From Verrucomicrobiaceae bacterium (lineage in GTDB: Bacteria > Verrucomicrobiota > Verrucomicrobiia > Verrucomicrobiales > Verrucomicrobiaceae), in contig JADJPM010000004.1 in the NCBI GenBank assembly GCA_016713245.1, positions 1,116,001 through 1,180,000 of the forward strand: a stretch of 64,000 bases of DNA. The letters are read 5' to 3'. Below, piece after piece: positions 24,159 through 32,369 of this stretch. How positions within the stretch are numbered: position 1 is the stretch's first letter; each line of letters begins with the position of its first letter. The position numbers and the translations under genes are program-made. Below the pieces are notes generated by a model. It was given only the letters and a program-made list of their open reading frames with translations, had not been told where the DNA came from and did no database searches.

Positions 24159-26375
24159 ATGAAGCTACTGCTCGTCCTTCTATTGACTCTCGCCACGCTG
24201 CACGCCGAGCCAGCCCAACTCACGCTAGCAAGCATCTTCACGGACAAGGAGTTCGAGGAAGAGAAAATGCCGTCGCTAACCTGGAGCAAGGAATCCGCGT
24301 CTTACTTCACCCTCGAAAAACCCGCTGAAGGCAAGGACGGAAAGGACGGCAAGGATCTCGTTCGTCACGATGCCAAATCGGGCCAAAAGACCGTCATCGC
24401 CACCGCACAGGACCTCACACCGAAGAACGAGAAGAAACCGCTCAGCGTGGACAGCTTCGAATTCTCGCCCGACGAGTCAAAGGTGCTGGTTTTCACCAAC
24501 ACGAAGAAGGTCTGGCGCAAAAACTCCCGCGGCGACTACTGGCTGCTTGACCTCGCTTCCAAGAAGCTCACCAAACTCGGCGGCGATGCCGTGGCCTCGA
24601 CGCTGATGTTCGCCAAATTCTCACCCGATGGCTCCCGCGTGGCTTTTGTCCGCAAAAACAACGTTTACGTCCAAAACCTCGCCGACCTCAAAATCACCGC
24701 CGTCACCACCGATGGCTCCGACACGCTCATCAACGGCACTTCCGACTGGGTGAACGAAGAAGAGCTCTCATTGCGCGATTGCTACCGCTGGAGCCCCGAC
24801 GGCCAAAAGCTGCTCTTCTGGCAGTTCGACACGAAGGACGTGAAACGCTTCTGGCTCGTCAATCAAACCGACGGCACTTACCAGCGCTTCACCACCTTTC
24901 CCTATCCGAAAGCCGGTGAAAAGAACTCCGCCACACGCCTGGGCATCGTTTCCGCCAGCGGCGGAGCCGTCACCTGGCTCAAAGTGCCCGGTGATCCTCG
25001 CGAGCACTATCTGCCGCATGCCGAATGGACACCCGATGGCCAATCTGTGCTCCTGCAGCAGTTCAACCGCCTGCAAAACACGCTGCACGTGATGCGTGCC
25101 GATCCCACCACCGGCGAAACGAAGCTCATCCTCACCGAGACCGACCAAGCCTGGATCGAGAACAACAACTCCTTCCGCTGGATCGGCGACGACTTCCTCT
25201 GGCTCAGCGAACGCAGCGGCTGGCGTCATGCCTACCGCGCCACTCTTTCCGGCAAGCTCACCCCGATCACCACCGGCTCCTTCGACGTCATTGAAGTCGC
25301 CAAGGTCAATGATGTCAAAAACGGCTCTCTCTACTTCTACGCCTCCCCAGAGAACGCCACGCAGCGCTATCTCTACCGCGTGAGCCTTGATGGCGGTGAA
25401 CCGCAGCGCCTTGCCGACAAGCCCGGCACACACTCCTACAACATCTCCGAAGACGCTCAGTGGGCCATTCACACGCATTCCAGCATGACCACGCCCCCCG
25501 TGGTGGACCTCGTTTCGCTACCAGAGCACGCCAGCGTCCGCATTTTGAAGTCTCAGAACAAGCTGCGCGAAAAAATCGCCCAAGTAGCGATGCCCAAGAT
25601 CGAATTCCTCAAGGTGGACATCGGCGGCGGCATCCAGGCCGATGCTTGGTGCATGCACGCGGCCGATCTAGACATGTCGAAGAAGCATCCGCTGCTCATT
25701 CACGCCTATGGCGAGCCTGCGAGCCAGACCGTGAAGGATTCATGGGGTGGTCAGAAGCTGCTCTGGCACGCCATGCTTGCGCAGCAGGGCTACGTCGTCG
25801 CCAGCGTGGACACGCGCGGCACACCGGCACCGAAAGGCCGCGACTGGCGCAAGGCCGTGCATCGTCAGCTCAGCATCCTGAGTTCCCGCGAGGAAGCGGA
25901 AGGCGTGCGTTCCTTGCTCAAGCGATTCACCTTCCTTGATCCGCAACGCGTCGGCATCTGGGGCTGGAGCGGCGGCGGTGGCAGCAGCCTCGATGCGTTG
26001 TTTCGTTATCCCGATCTCTACCGCACCGCCATGGCCGTTGCCCCCGTGCCGGATCGCCGTCTCTACGACTCCATTTATGAAGAACGCTACATGGGCCTGC
26101 CCAAGGACAACGCGAAAGGCTACACCGACGGCTCGCCCATCACCCACGCCAAATCACTGAAAGGCGATCTCCTCATCGTCCACGGCACCGGCGACGACAA
26201 CGTGCACTACCAAGGCGTCGAAAAGCTCATCAACGAACTCATCGCACACAACAAGCGCTTCACCGTCATGCCTTACCCGAATCGCGACCACTCCATCAAC
26301 ACCGGCAAAGGCACCAGCCGCCATCTTTACGAGCTCATGACCTCCTGGCTGCACGAGCATCTGCCGGTGCATTAA
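24159..26375 (+). CDS. Exported DPP-IV-like S9 serine peptidase
   Basis: Removes dipeptides from peptide N-termini, probably in the periplasm. 738 residues from the ATG at 24159, which begins a signal peptide (MKLLLVLLLTLATLHA); the frame is open upstream but runs through the REP copy. The N-terminal propeller (about 30-480) carries DWVNEEELS (residues 196-204), equivalent to the double-Glu motif that holds the substrate amino group in DPP-IV. The alpha/beta-hydrolase domain has Ser604 (GWSGGGG), Asp679/680 (HGTGDDNVH) and His711 (YPNRDHSI). The family usually has GWSYGG; the Tyr is replaced by Gly here. The stop codon touches REP copy 2. Confidence 0.92.
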   Translation: MKLLLVLLLTLATLHAEPAQLTLASIFTDKEFEEEKMPSLTWSKESASYFTLEKPAEGKDGKDGKDLVRHDAKSGQKTVIATAQDLTPKNEKKPLSVDSFEFSPDESKVLVFTNTKKVWRKNSRGDYWLLDLASKKLTKLGGDAVASTLMFAKFSPDGSRVAFVRKNNVYVQNLADLKITAVTTDGSDTLINGTSDWVNEEELSLRDCYRWSPDGQKLLFWQFDTKDVKRFWLVNQTDGTYQRFTTFPYPKAGEKNSATRLGIVSASGGAVTWLKVPGDPREHYLPHAEWTPDGQSVLLQQFNRLQNTLHVMRADPTTGETKLILTETDQAWIENNNSFRWIGDDFLWLSERSGWRHAYRATLSGKLTPITTGSFDVIEVAKVNDVKNGSLYFYASPENATQRYLYRVSLDGGEPQRLADKPGTHSYNISEDAQWAIHTHSSMTTPPVVDLVSLPEHASVRILKSQNKLREKIAQVAMPKIEFLKVDIGGGIQADAWCMHAADLDMSKKHPLLIHAYGEPASQTVKDSWGGQKLLWHAMLAQQGYVVASVDTRGTPAPKGRDWRKAVHRQLSILSSREEAEGVRSLLKRFTFLDPQRVGIWGWSGGGGSSLDALFRYPDLYRTAMAVAPVPDRRLYDSIYEERYMGLPKDNAKGYTDGSPITHAKSLKGDLLIVHGTGDDNVHYQGVEKLINELIAHNKRFTVMPYPNRDHSINTGKGTSRHLYELMTSWLHEHLPVH

Positions 26376-26376
26376 A

Positions 26377-26405
26377 GTGGCCGATTTTCTCCGAAAATCG
26401 AGCCC
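26377..26405 (+). repeat. REP-like hairpin, copy 2 (upstream of RAYT)
   Basis: GTGG, stem CGATTTTC-TCC-GAAAATCG (8 bp, perfect), tail AGCCC. It begins 1 bp after the stop codon of the DPP-IV-like gene. The preceding bases GCATTAAA are shared with copy 3. Confidence 0.85.
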
Positions 26406-26454
26406 CTCACTCTCCCCTTGCCCCGAACTTCATCTTTGGAAAAAATCGTCCCCG

Positions 26455-27096
26455 ATGAACTTCGTCCCCTTCAATCCAGACGAACGCGTGGAAGTCACTC
26501 ACAGCCTCCTCCCACATTGGCAGCAGAAGGGCCGCACCTACTTCATCACCTGGCGCACCGCCGATTCGATCCCTCTTCAACTCTGGAGACAATGGCAGGC
26601 CGAGCGGGACGCCTGGCTGCACCAGCATGGCATCACCGTTGCTGACCTCGACACCTTGCCCTCTGAGCAACGCCGCGACTACCACGAACTCTTTTCCCGC
26701 CGCTGGCAGGACCACCTCGACGACTGCCACGGTGAATGCCCGCTCCGTCGAGCCGACCTCCGCGCCCATGTTGAATCAGCTCTCCGTCACTTCGACGGAC
26801 AACGCTACGACCTCGGCGACTTCGTCCTCATGCCAAACCACGTCCATGTGCTCGTCACCCTGAATGACGGCGAAGATATTCAGAAGACCTGCTTCTCATG
26901 GAAACGATTCAGCGCAGGAGCCATTCAGCGGCACCTCGGAAGGCACGGCGAATTCTGGCAGCCCGAGAGCTTTGACCACATCATCCGCCACGAAGCCTCC
27001 CTTCGACGCATCCAAGCTTACATCGCCGACAATCCGGCCAAAGCCCGCCTCACTCCCGGCGAATACACGCACCATCGCCCCGACGCGTGGCATTAA
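26455..27096 (+). CDS. REP-associated tyrosine transposase (RAYT, Y1/HUH family)
   Basis: Single-strand DNA endonuclease of the IS200/IS605-like Y1 family that domesticated hosts use to spread REP hairpins. 213 residues, cytoplasmic. The metal-binding HUH motif is MPNHVHVL (His129, His131), and the catalytic Tyr189 sits in RRIQAYIADNPAKARL. The N-terminal WRTADSIP and the C-terminal GEFWQPESFDHIIRHEASL are typical RAYT segments. I chose the ATG at 26455; extension upstream enters REP copy 2. The gene is bracketed by REP-like hairpins (copy 2 before, copies 3 and 4 after), the standard REPtron layout. All catalytic residues are intact, so it may be active. Confidence 0.92.
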   Translation: MNFVPFNPDERVEVTHSLLPHWQQKGRTYFITWRTADSIPLQLWRQWQAERDAWLHQHGITVADLDTLPSEQRRDYHELFSRRWQDHLDDCHGECPLRRADLRAHVESALRHFDGQRYDLGDFVLMPNHVHVLVTLNDGEDIQKTCFSWKRFSAGAIQRHLGRHGEFWQPESFDHIIRHEASLRRIQAYIADNPAKARLTPGEYTHHRPDAWH

Positions 27097-27097
27097 A

Positions 27098-27126
27098 GTG
27101 GCCGATTTTTTCCAAAAATCGAGCCC
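27098..27126 (+). repeat. REP-like hairpin, copy 3 (downstream of RAYT)
   Basis: GTGG, stem CGATTTTT-TCC-AAAAATCG, tail AGCC. Compared with copy 2 the innermost C-G pair has become T-A, a compensatory change. It begins 1 bp after the transposase stop and forms an inverted pair with copy 4. Confidence 0.85.
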
Positions 27127-28056
27127 TCACCTCCCACGGCTCGATTCTCGGAGAGAATCGGCCACCTTCAAATCATGCCGCCGCTTCGCTTCATCCCGTT
27201 TGAAGATCGGGCCGACCTCCACCACGCAATTCTCGCCCTCCGCCTTCACCCACGCGCAGTCCGGCGAATCCGGGCCACCTTTGTCGGGATAATAAGCATG
27301 CGCTTTTTTCAGCGGCACCTTCTTCCCGTTTAGCCGAGGCCAACCAAACGTCACCTTCACCTTCGGAATGCCCGACTTCGGAATCTTCGACGTGCTGTAA
27401 ACCTCCACGAAAGCCGAATGCCTCTCCCAAAACGTGAAGTCCGTGCCCTCAAACCGCAAACTGCCCACCTCATGCACGGTGCCTTTCGCATCGCGAATCG
27501 TGCAGGTGAACCAAGTGCTGCCGCCTTCGCTCGCCCCTTTCGTGATGCACCACATATAAGTCCCCTTCGTCCACGCAAACGGCCTCCGCACGCTCGCAAA
27601 CTCGCCTTCGTAGCCCGCGCTTTCCACCAGACAGTCCTCGGCCGCCGTGCGCACATGATCGAGTCCGACGGGCGTCGTCTTGTCGCTCGACCAACGGGAG
27701 AAAATGCCCCCTTTGCCGCGATGTACGCGCTCGCGGCTCTCTTTGGTTGCCCAGCCGTTGATGTTGGTCTGGATGCCTCCGTAGAACTGCAAGCCGTTGA
27801 TCTTCGCGATGCCGCAGGGCGAGATGTAGAGGTTGTAATCGCTCGGCACATCCCGGTCGATCGTCACATCGACTTCCAGCGACGTGAAGTGCTCCACCGG
27901 CTTCTCAAAGTCCCACCACACATTCGCCACATGCCACGGCAGCGGCGGCAGCGTGACTCCGGCAGCCTTCGCCATCTCCTCAGGTGAAGGTTGTTGGCAC
28001 AAATCTTCGGCGCAGAGCGAGGTGAGTGCGAAGAGCAATAATAGAAGATGTTTCAT
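27127..28056 (-). CDS. Exported protein of unknown function (DUF3472-like, tentative)
   Basis: 309 residues. Signal peptide MKHLLLLLFALTSLCA, then a beta-rich region with aromatic motifs such as HVANVWWDFEKPVEHFTSLE, YGGIQTNING, GKGGIFSRWSS and YMWCITKGASEGGSTWFTC. The general pattern reminds me of DUF3472 proteins, but I hold that loosely. I chose the ATG at 28056 because it overlaps the stop of the tricorn-like gene (ATGA) and begins a signal peptide; the frame is open further upstream inside that gene. The last dozen residues (VADSLRESSRGR) are encoded by REP copy 4, so the natural C-terminus was probably replaced or extended by the repeat. Confidence 0.72.
   Translation of the reverse strand: MKHLLLLLFALTSLCAEDLCQQPSPEEMAKAAGVTLPPLPWHVANVWWDFEKPVEHFTSLEVDVTIDRDVPSDYNLYISPCGIAKINGLQFYGGIQTNINGWATKESRERVHRGKGGIFSRWSSDKTTPVGLDHVRTAAEDCLVESAGYEGEFASVRRPFAWTKGTYMWCITKGASEGGSTWFTCTIRDAKGTVHEVGSLRFEGTDFTFWERHSAFVEVYSTSKIPKSGIPKVKVTFGWPRLNGKKVPLKKAHAYYPDKGGPDSPDCAWVKAEGENCVVEVGPIFKRDEAKRRHDLKVADSLRESSRGR
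27138..27165 (-). repeat. REP-like hairpin, copy 4 (inverted)
   Basis: On the minus strand it reads GTGG, CGATTCTC-TCC-GAGAATCG, AGCC. A T-A pair of copy 2 has become C-G, again with pairing kept. With copy 3 it forms a head-to-head BIME-like unit. It lies inside the 3' end of the gene at 27127-28056. Confidence 0.85.
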
Positions 28057-31000
28057 GGTTTTCTCTCCGTCGCTTTGATCAGCTTTGGCTGCGGACGCTT
28101 CCTCCACGTCTCCACATCCGCTTTGAGCACTTCGACTGCTTTGTCGAGCTGACGATCCGCTTTGTCTCCCGGTTGCGGCCAGACGATGAAATCGGGCTTC
28201 GCGCCGTTGAGTTCCATGTCCTGGCCGTTTTCGAGGCCATACCAGCCCCGGAAGGGCAGGCGCAGCGTGCCGACGTCCATGATGGAGGCCGCGCCGGTGC
28301 TGATGACGCCGCCCGCGGTCGTCACGCCGACGACTTTGCCGCGCTTCAGCGTCTTGATGGCGTGGGAGAAGATCTCCGCGTTGCTGTAGCTGTTCTGATT
28401 GCACATCACGACGACCGGTTTGTGCCAGGTGGCGTAAATCATGCGATCCTGCGGATAGCCGGGCACCTTGCCGCCGCGGGGCAAAGTGATCGCGTGACGC
28501 GGCTGCGTGAGCGCGGTGAGCAAGTGATCCGTCGTCGAGCCACCGCCGTTCTCGCGCACGTCGATGATGAGCCCGTCTTTGCCCGCTCCGGCGTGATAAA
28601 GCTCCTCCTGGAACTTTTGGAAGCTCGCGTCGTCCATCGCACTGATGTGCAGGTAGCCCAGCGTGCCGCCGGAGGCCTTCTCGACCGCTTTGCGATTCTC
28701 CGCGATCCAGTCATCGTAAAGCAAACGCCGCGCCGTGATGTAGCTGATCGGGCGCAGCGTCACGCTGCGGGTTTTGTCGCCGTTTTGCACGGTGAGCACG
28801 ATGTCGCGCTCCATCGGGCCGTTCAGCACCTTGCTGACATCCATCGCAGGCTGCACGTCCTTGCCATCCACCTTCAAAACGATCTCTCCAGCCTCCACGC
28901 GGCTCTCCTTGCGGCTCGCGGGCGATTTCGGGATCACATCACGCACCTTCCAACCCGGTCCGGCAAAGCTCGCGTCAAATCGCAGGCCTAGATGGGCCGT
29001 TTCTTCCGTCCAACCGCTCGTGCTGGTTGCCGAGCCGATCATGAAGCCGAGGTGCGAGCCATTCAGCTCGCCCAGCATGAGCGAAACACACTCCGCCGCG
29101 CCCTTCATGTCCGGCGCCTCGGCGGCCATGTCGCGATACTTTGTGCGCACCGTGTTCCAATCGCGATTGCCGAGCTTCTCGTCATAAAAATGATCGCGCA
29201 TCACCTGCCAGCATTGATCAAACACCGCACGCTGCTTTTCCGCCCGCGAGTAGCTCTGCTGCGCTTTGAACGCGTAGGTCTTTGGATCGCCACCTTTGCC
29301 GGAAAGCATCGCCGGTCTGCCATCGAGCAGGCCCAGGAGCTGATCACCTTCTTTGAGCCACACGGCGTTCGTCAAAACCGCAGCGCTGAAGGTCTTCGGC
29401 TTCAATTCATCGGGAAACTCGATGCTCATCGTCCGCTTCGACTCCTCATACTTCGATTGAAACACCAGCTTCTTCGAATCATGCGACCACACGAGCGAAT
29501 ACTCCGCGGAGTTCGGCAGTTTCACACGCTGAACACGCTCATGCAGCCCGTCGAAATCGATTTTCAGCGGTTCCGGCTTCTTCTCCTCCTTTTTGGGCTC
29601 TTCAGCCTTTTTCGGTTCTTCGGCTTTTTTGGCCTCTTCGGGCTTCGGAGCCGGTTCAGCGGGCTTTTCGGCCTTCGGCTCCTCTTTCTTAGGTTCGGGC
29701 TTTTTGGCCTTGGTGATCTTTTCACGCGCTTTGACCAGCGTGCGCTCGCGTTTGGTCTTTTCATCCTCTTCGGCGAGCAGATGCACGTAAAACACATCCT
29801 GCTCGTCGATCTCCCGCGTGCCGGTCCACGCGATCATTTTCCCATCCGGCGACCAATGCGGCCACGTGTCGTCATCGGGATGCTGCGAGACGTTGAAGGC
29901 CGGTTTCGAGCCATCCACGGGCATCAACCAGATGTCGTCATTGAACCATTCATCCTCCTTCGAATACGCCAGCCACGTTCCATCCGGCGAAAACTCAAAC
30001 GCCGGCTCGCTCCACGACTCGATGAGCCGTTTCGCGTTCTTGCCATCGGCATCCGCGAGCATCAAATCGCCCCGCTCACGCAGCCACGCGAGCTTTTTGC
30101 CATCCTGCGTGAAGCGTGGGCTCGAATCGGCCTCCGGATCATTCGTCAGCTTCGTCAGCGTAAAGTCCGCGCTCTCAAACCAGGCCTTTTTCTCATCCGC
30201 AGGCACCGCTTTCCACAAATCCGTCTGTCCGCCCGCATCACTCACAAACACGAGCGACTTCGCATCCGGCGCAAAACGCACGCCGCGCTCCTCCTCGGCC
30301 GTTTGCGTCACGCGGCGCGGCTCTTTGAGCTCGGTATCCATCACCCAAACATCGCCACCGCTGATGAAGGCCATTTGGAGGCCATCGGGCGTGAAATGAA
30401 TGTCGGTGGCTTTTTCGAGAACGACGCGCGTGATGTCCGGCGTGGCATCGGTGACGGCTTCGATGGCGATTTTGGCCGGTTCTTTGTCGCCGGGATGCCA
30501 GCGGTAGAGATCGAAGCGCACGCGGAAGACAAGCGTCTTGCCATCGCGCGAGATCGCGGGGAAGACGACGAGGTCATCTTTGAAATTGGTGATCGCGGTG
30601 TGCTTGCTGCTGGCGAGATCGTGCTGCCAGAGGTTGCCGTTGCGGACGAAATAGAATCCTTTGCCGTCCGGCTTCCAAAGCGGCCAGCGGTTCTCGTTTT
30701 CATCGCTGATGACCTGCTTGAAGCTGCCATCCGCGCGATTGAAGAGCCAGATCTGGCCTGCACGCGATCCTTTAAATCCCTGCCGCCACCACGACTCCGA
30801 ACCCTCACGCATGAAGAGCAGTTTCTGCCCATCCGGCGACAGCACGCCGTCGAATCCATAGTCATCAAAGAGCACGCTCTCCGCTTTGCGCTCATTCGCG
30901 TCGATAATCGCATGCCGCGCCGCGCGCGACTCGCGCAACCACGACCAATCCCGCGCCAGTGTGACCAGCAGGCCTTTGCCATCCGGCGTCCACTCGCGCA

Positions 31001-31319
31001 GATCGCTGCCGTCAGTGTGAAAGGTGAGCTGCTTCGGCTCGCCACCGCTCGCAGGCATCGAGTAGAGCAGTTTGAAGCCCTCGCGCTCGCTATTGAAGGC
31101 GATCTGTTTGCCATCCGGCGAGAAGGCCGGGCCAAAGTCGAGCGCCGGATGCGTCGTGAGCCGCGTGGCGCGTCCACCATCGGTCGGAGCCGTCCAAAGA
31201 TCTCCCTGCCACTCGAACGCGACCGTTTTGCCATCCGGCGAAAGCGCAGGCTCGTGCACGAGGCGGACGGGCTCGGCGAAAGCGAGCGCGGGAAGGAGGA
31301 GCAGGAGGATTTTCTTCAT
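28053..31319 (-). CDS. Tricorn-like secreted serine protease (WD40/PDZ/S41)
   Basis: 1088 residues with signal peptide MKKILLLLLPALAFA; an ATG 12 bp upstream (31331) is also possible. The first half is a TolB/tricorn-type propeller with many SPDGK motifs. A Lys/Glu/Pro-rich linker of about 60 residues (KPEEAKKAEEPKKAEEPKKE and similar) follows. Then come the tricorn core with LNGSHLGF (the Ser-His pair of the catalytic tetrad), a PDZ domain (RVEAGEIVLKVDGKDVQPAM) and the S41 catalytic segment with nucleophile Ser in NQNSYSNAEIFSHAIK. It cleaves peptides or unfolded proteins; the signal peptide puts it in the periplasm. It is coupled to the downstream exported protein. The upstream 590 bp separate it from rpsL, transcribed the other way. 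Confidence 0.9.
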   Translation of the reverse strand: MKKILLLLLPALAFAEPVRLVHEPALSPDGKTVAFEWQGDLWTAPTDGGRATRLTTHPALDFGPAFSPDGKQIAFNSEREGFKLLYSMPASGGEPKQLTFHTDGSDLREWTPDGKGLLVTLARDWSWLRESRAARHAIIDANERKAESVLFDDYGFDGVLSPDGQKLLFMREGSESWWRQGFKGSRAGQIWLFNRADGSFKQVISDENENRWPLWKPDGKGFYFVRNGNLWQHDLASSKHTAITNFKDDLVVFPAISRDGKTLVFRVRFDLYRWHPGDKEPAKIAIEAVTDATPDITRVVLEKATDIHFTPDGLQMAFISGGDVWVMDTELKEPRRVTQTAEEERGVRFAPDAKSLVFVSDAGGQTDLWKAVPADEKKAWFESADFTLTKLTNDPEADSSPRFTQDGKKLAWLRERGDLMLADADGKNAKRLIESWSEPAFEFSPDGTWLAYSKEDEWFNDDIWLMPVDGSKPAFNVSQHPDDDTWPHWSPDGKMIAWTGTREIDEQDVFYVHLLAEEDEKTKRERTLVKAREKITKAKKPEPKKEEPKAEKPAEPAPKPEEAKKAEEPKKAEEPKKEEKKPEPLKIDFDGLHERVQRVKLPNSAEYSLVWSHDSKKLVFQSKYEESKRTMSIEFPDELKPKTFSAAVLTNAVWLKEGDQLLGLLDGRPAMLSGKGGDPKTYAFKAQQSYSRAEKQRAVFDQCWQVMRDHFYDEKLGNRDWNTVRTKYRDMAAEAPDMKGAAECVSLMLGELNGSHLGFMIGSATSTSGWTEETAHLGLRFDASFAGPGWKVRDVIPKSPASRKESRVEAGEIVLKVDGKDVQPAMDVSKVLNGPMERDIVLTVQNGDKTRSVTLRPISYITARRLLYDDWIAENRKAVEKASGGTLGYLHISAMDDASFQKFQEELYHAGAGKDGLIIDVRENGGGSTTDHLLTALTQPRHAITLPRGGKVPGYPQDRMIYATWHKPVVVMCNQNSYSNAEIFSHAIKTLKRGKVVGVTTAGGVISTGAASIMDVGTLRLPFRGWYGLENGQDMELNGAKPDFIVWPQPGDKADRQLDKAVEVLKADVETWRKRPQPKLIKATERKP

Positions 31320-31782
31320 AAACGAGCGCATGGAACGTCAGGTGGCGGGTGAATCAGTCGCGGTGGCGTGTTGGAGGGCAGGGGACCTTGGTGTCTCCAA
31401 TTGTCTCCACGTTTTCGGAAAGCTCCAGAGAGATAGAGGGGACTTCAAAACGCTATCGCGCTGATCAGAATGAGAGCCCGAAATCTAGTTTCATCGCTGT
31501 GTAGAGATCCTCTGTCGGCGTCAGTTGGGTCAAGCGAGTGAGTTGGTTAATTGCTTGGAAAATGAGGCTAAAGAACTCCGAGGCAACGATTCCACCGACG
31601 CGAGAGCTCTACTGAGCGAGGGAAATGCCGTGAGGAGACGTCGAGAAAGGTGCTCCGCTTCCGAGCGGGCTCGGCCTGCAGATACAAATCACTCAAAAAC
31701 CTGAATTAATGGCTTGCGCATCTTCAGGGACTCGCCAAGATCCGCGCTCCCAAGCCAGACCCTCTCCCCCAGAGACTGGCAA

Positions 31783-31802
31783 TGATTCACCTCGGTGAAT
31801 CA
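31783..31802. promoter_or_regulatory. Perfect 20-bp palindrome upstream of rpsL
   Basis: TGATTCACC and GGTGAATCA are perfect 9-bp inverted arms around TC. The site is 120 bp before the rpsL start. No T-run follows, so it is not a terminator; a dimeric repressor operator or a leader-RNA hairpin are the two readings. Confidence 0.55.
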
Positions 31803-31810
31803 CGCGATTA

Positions 31811-31887
31811 TCGGAGCCAGAACCGGAAAAATCTGTGCCGCAGACCCTTAAATGGGCGGTGGTGCTGTCTTTCGGAACCAGAACCGG
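31811..31887. repeat. 16-bp direct repeat in the rpsL leader
   Basis: TCGGAGCCAGAACCGG (31811-31826) recurs as TCGGAACCAGAACCGG (31872-31887), one mismatch, 61 bp apart. The second copy runs into the palindrome AACCGGTT (31882-31889). Related GAACCG runs appear just before rpmC (about 40710-40735). A regulatory role in ribosomal-protein expression is possible. Confidence 0.45.
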
Positions 31888-31921
31888 TTATCGCTTCGAA
31901 AGCAGCTCTTTTTTAACCACC

Positions 31922-32326
31922 ATGCCCACAATCAATCAACTCGTCAGACACGGCCGCAAAGATAAAGCGGTGAAGTCCAAGTCGCCCGCGCTCGCTAAGT
32001 GCCCGCAGCGCCGTGGCGTGTGCCTCCAGGTGATGACCCGCACGCCCAAGAAGCCGAACTCGGCTCTGCGTAAGGTTGCCAAGGTGCGTCTGACAAACGG
32101 GTATGAAGTCATCGCTTACATTGGTGGTGAAGGTCACAATCTCCAGGAGCACTCCATCGTGCTCGTTCGTGGCGGCCGTGTGAAGGACTTGCCTGGTGTT
32201 CGCTACCATATCGTTCGTGGTACTCTTGACTGCCTTGGTGTGGATGCCCGCCGTCGTGGTCGTTCGAAATACGGTGCTAAGCGCCCGAAAGCCGGTGCTG
32301 CCGCCGCTGCCGCGAAGAAGAAGTAA
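31922..32326 (+). CDS. rpsL: 30S ribosomal protein S12
   Basis: 134-residue decoding-centre protein, first gene of the translation cluster. TPKKPNSALRKVAKVRLTNG and GGEGHNLQEHS and RGGRVKDLPGVRYH are the universal S12 blocks. The Lys residues in TPKKPNS and the KDLPG region are the unmutated (streptomycin-sensitive) types. It ends with an Ala/Lys tail (AGAAAAAAKKK). I chose the ATG at 31922, where homology to S12 begins (MPTINQLVR); the frame is open upstream through the leader repeats. rpsG follows after 43 bp. Confidence 0.99.
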   Translation: MPTINQLVRHGRKDKAVKSKSPALAKCPQRRGVCLQVMTRTPKKPNSALRKVAKVRLTNGYEVIAYIGGEGHNLQEHSIVLVRGGRVKDLPGVRYHIVRGTLDCLGVDARRRGRSKYGAKRPKAGAAAAAAKKK

Positions 32327-32369
32327 TTTTCGTCACCCTCTCCGTTTCACCCTTTTCCTCCTCACGACC

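Larger units (their letters stand above)
31332..31921. other. Long gene-free leader between tricorn-like protease and rpsL
   Basis: No convincing ORF, tRNA or known RNA family is visible in these 590 bases. The right part carries a 20-bp perfect palindrome and a 16-bp direct repeat, both upstream of rpsL. It must hold the promoters for the divergent protease and the ribosomal cluster, but I see no confident -35/-10 pair. Confidence 0.6.

Noticed and set aside
26377..26454. A 26-residue N-terminal extension of the RAYT protein
   Set aside because: It would be encoded by REP copy 2 and is absent from the normal family start; the ATG at 26455 fits better.
28992..31352. A 786-codon open frame on the plus strand opposite the tricorn-like gene
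   Set aside because: The minus-strand frame has a signal peptide, propeller motifs and catalytic residues. The plus-strand product is a His/Arg/Leu-rich sequence without domains, as expected from codon bias of the real gene.
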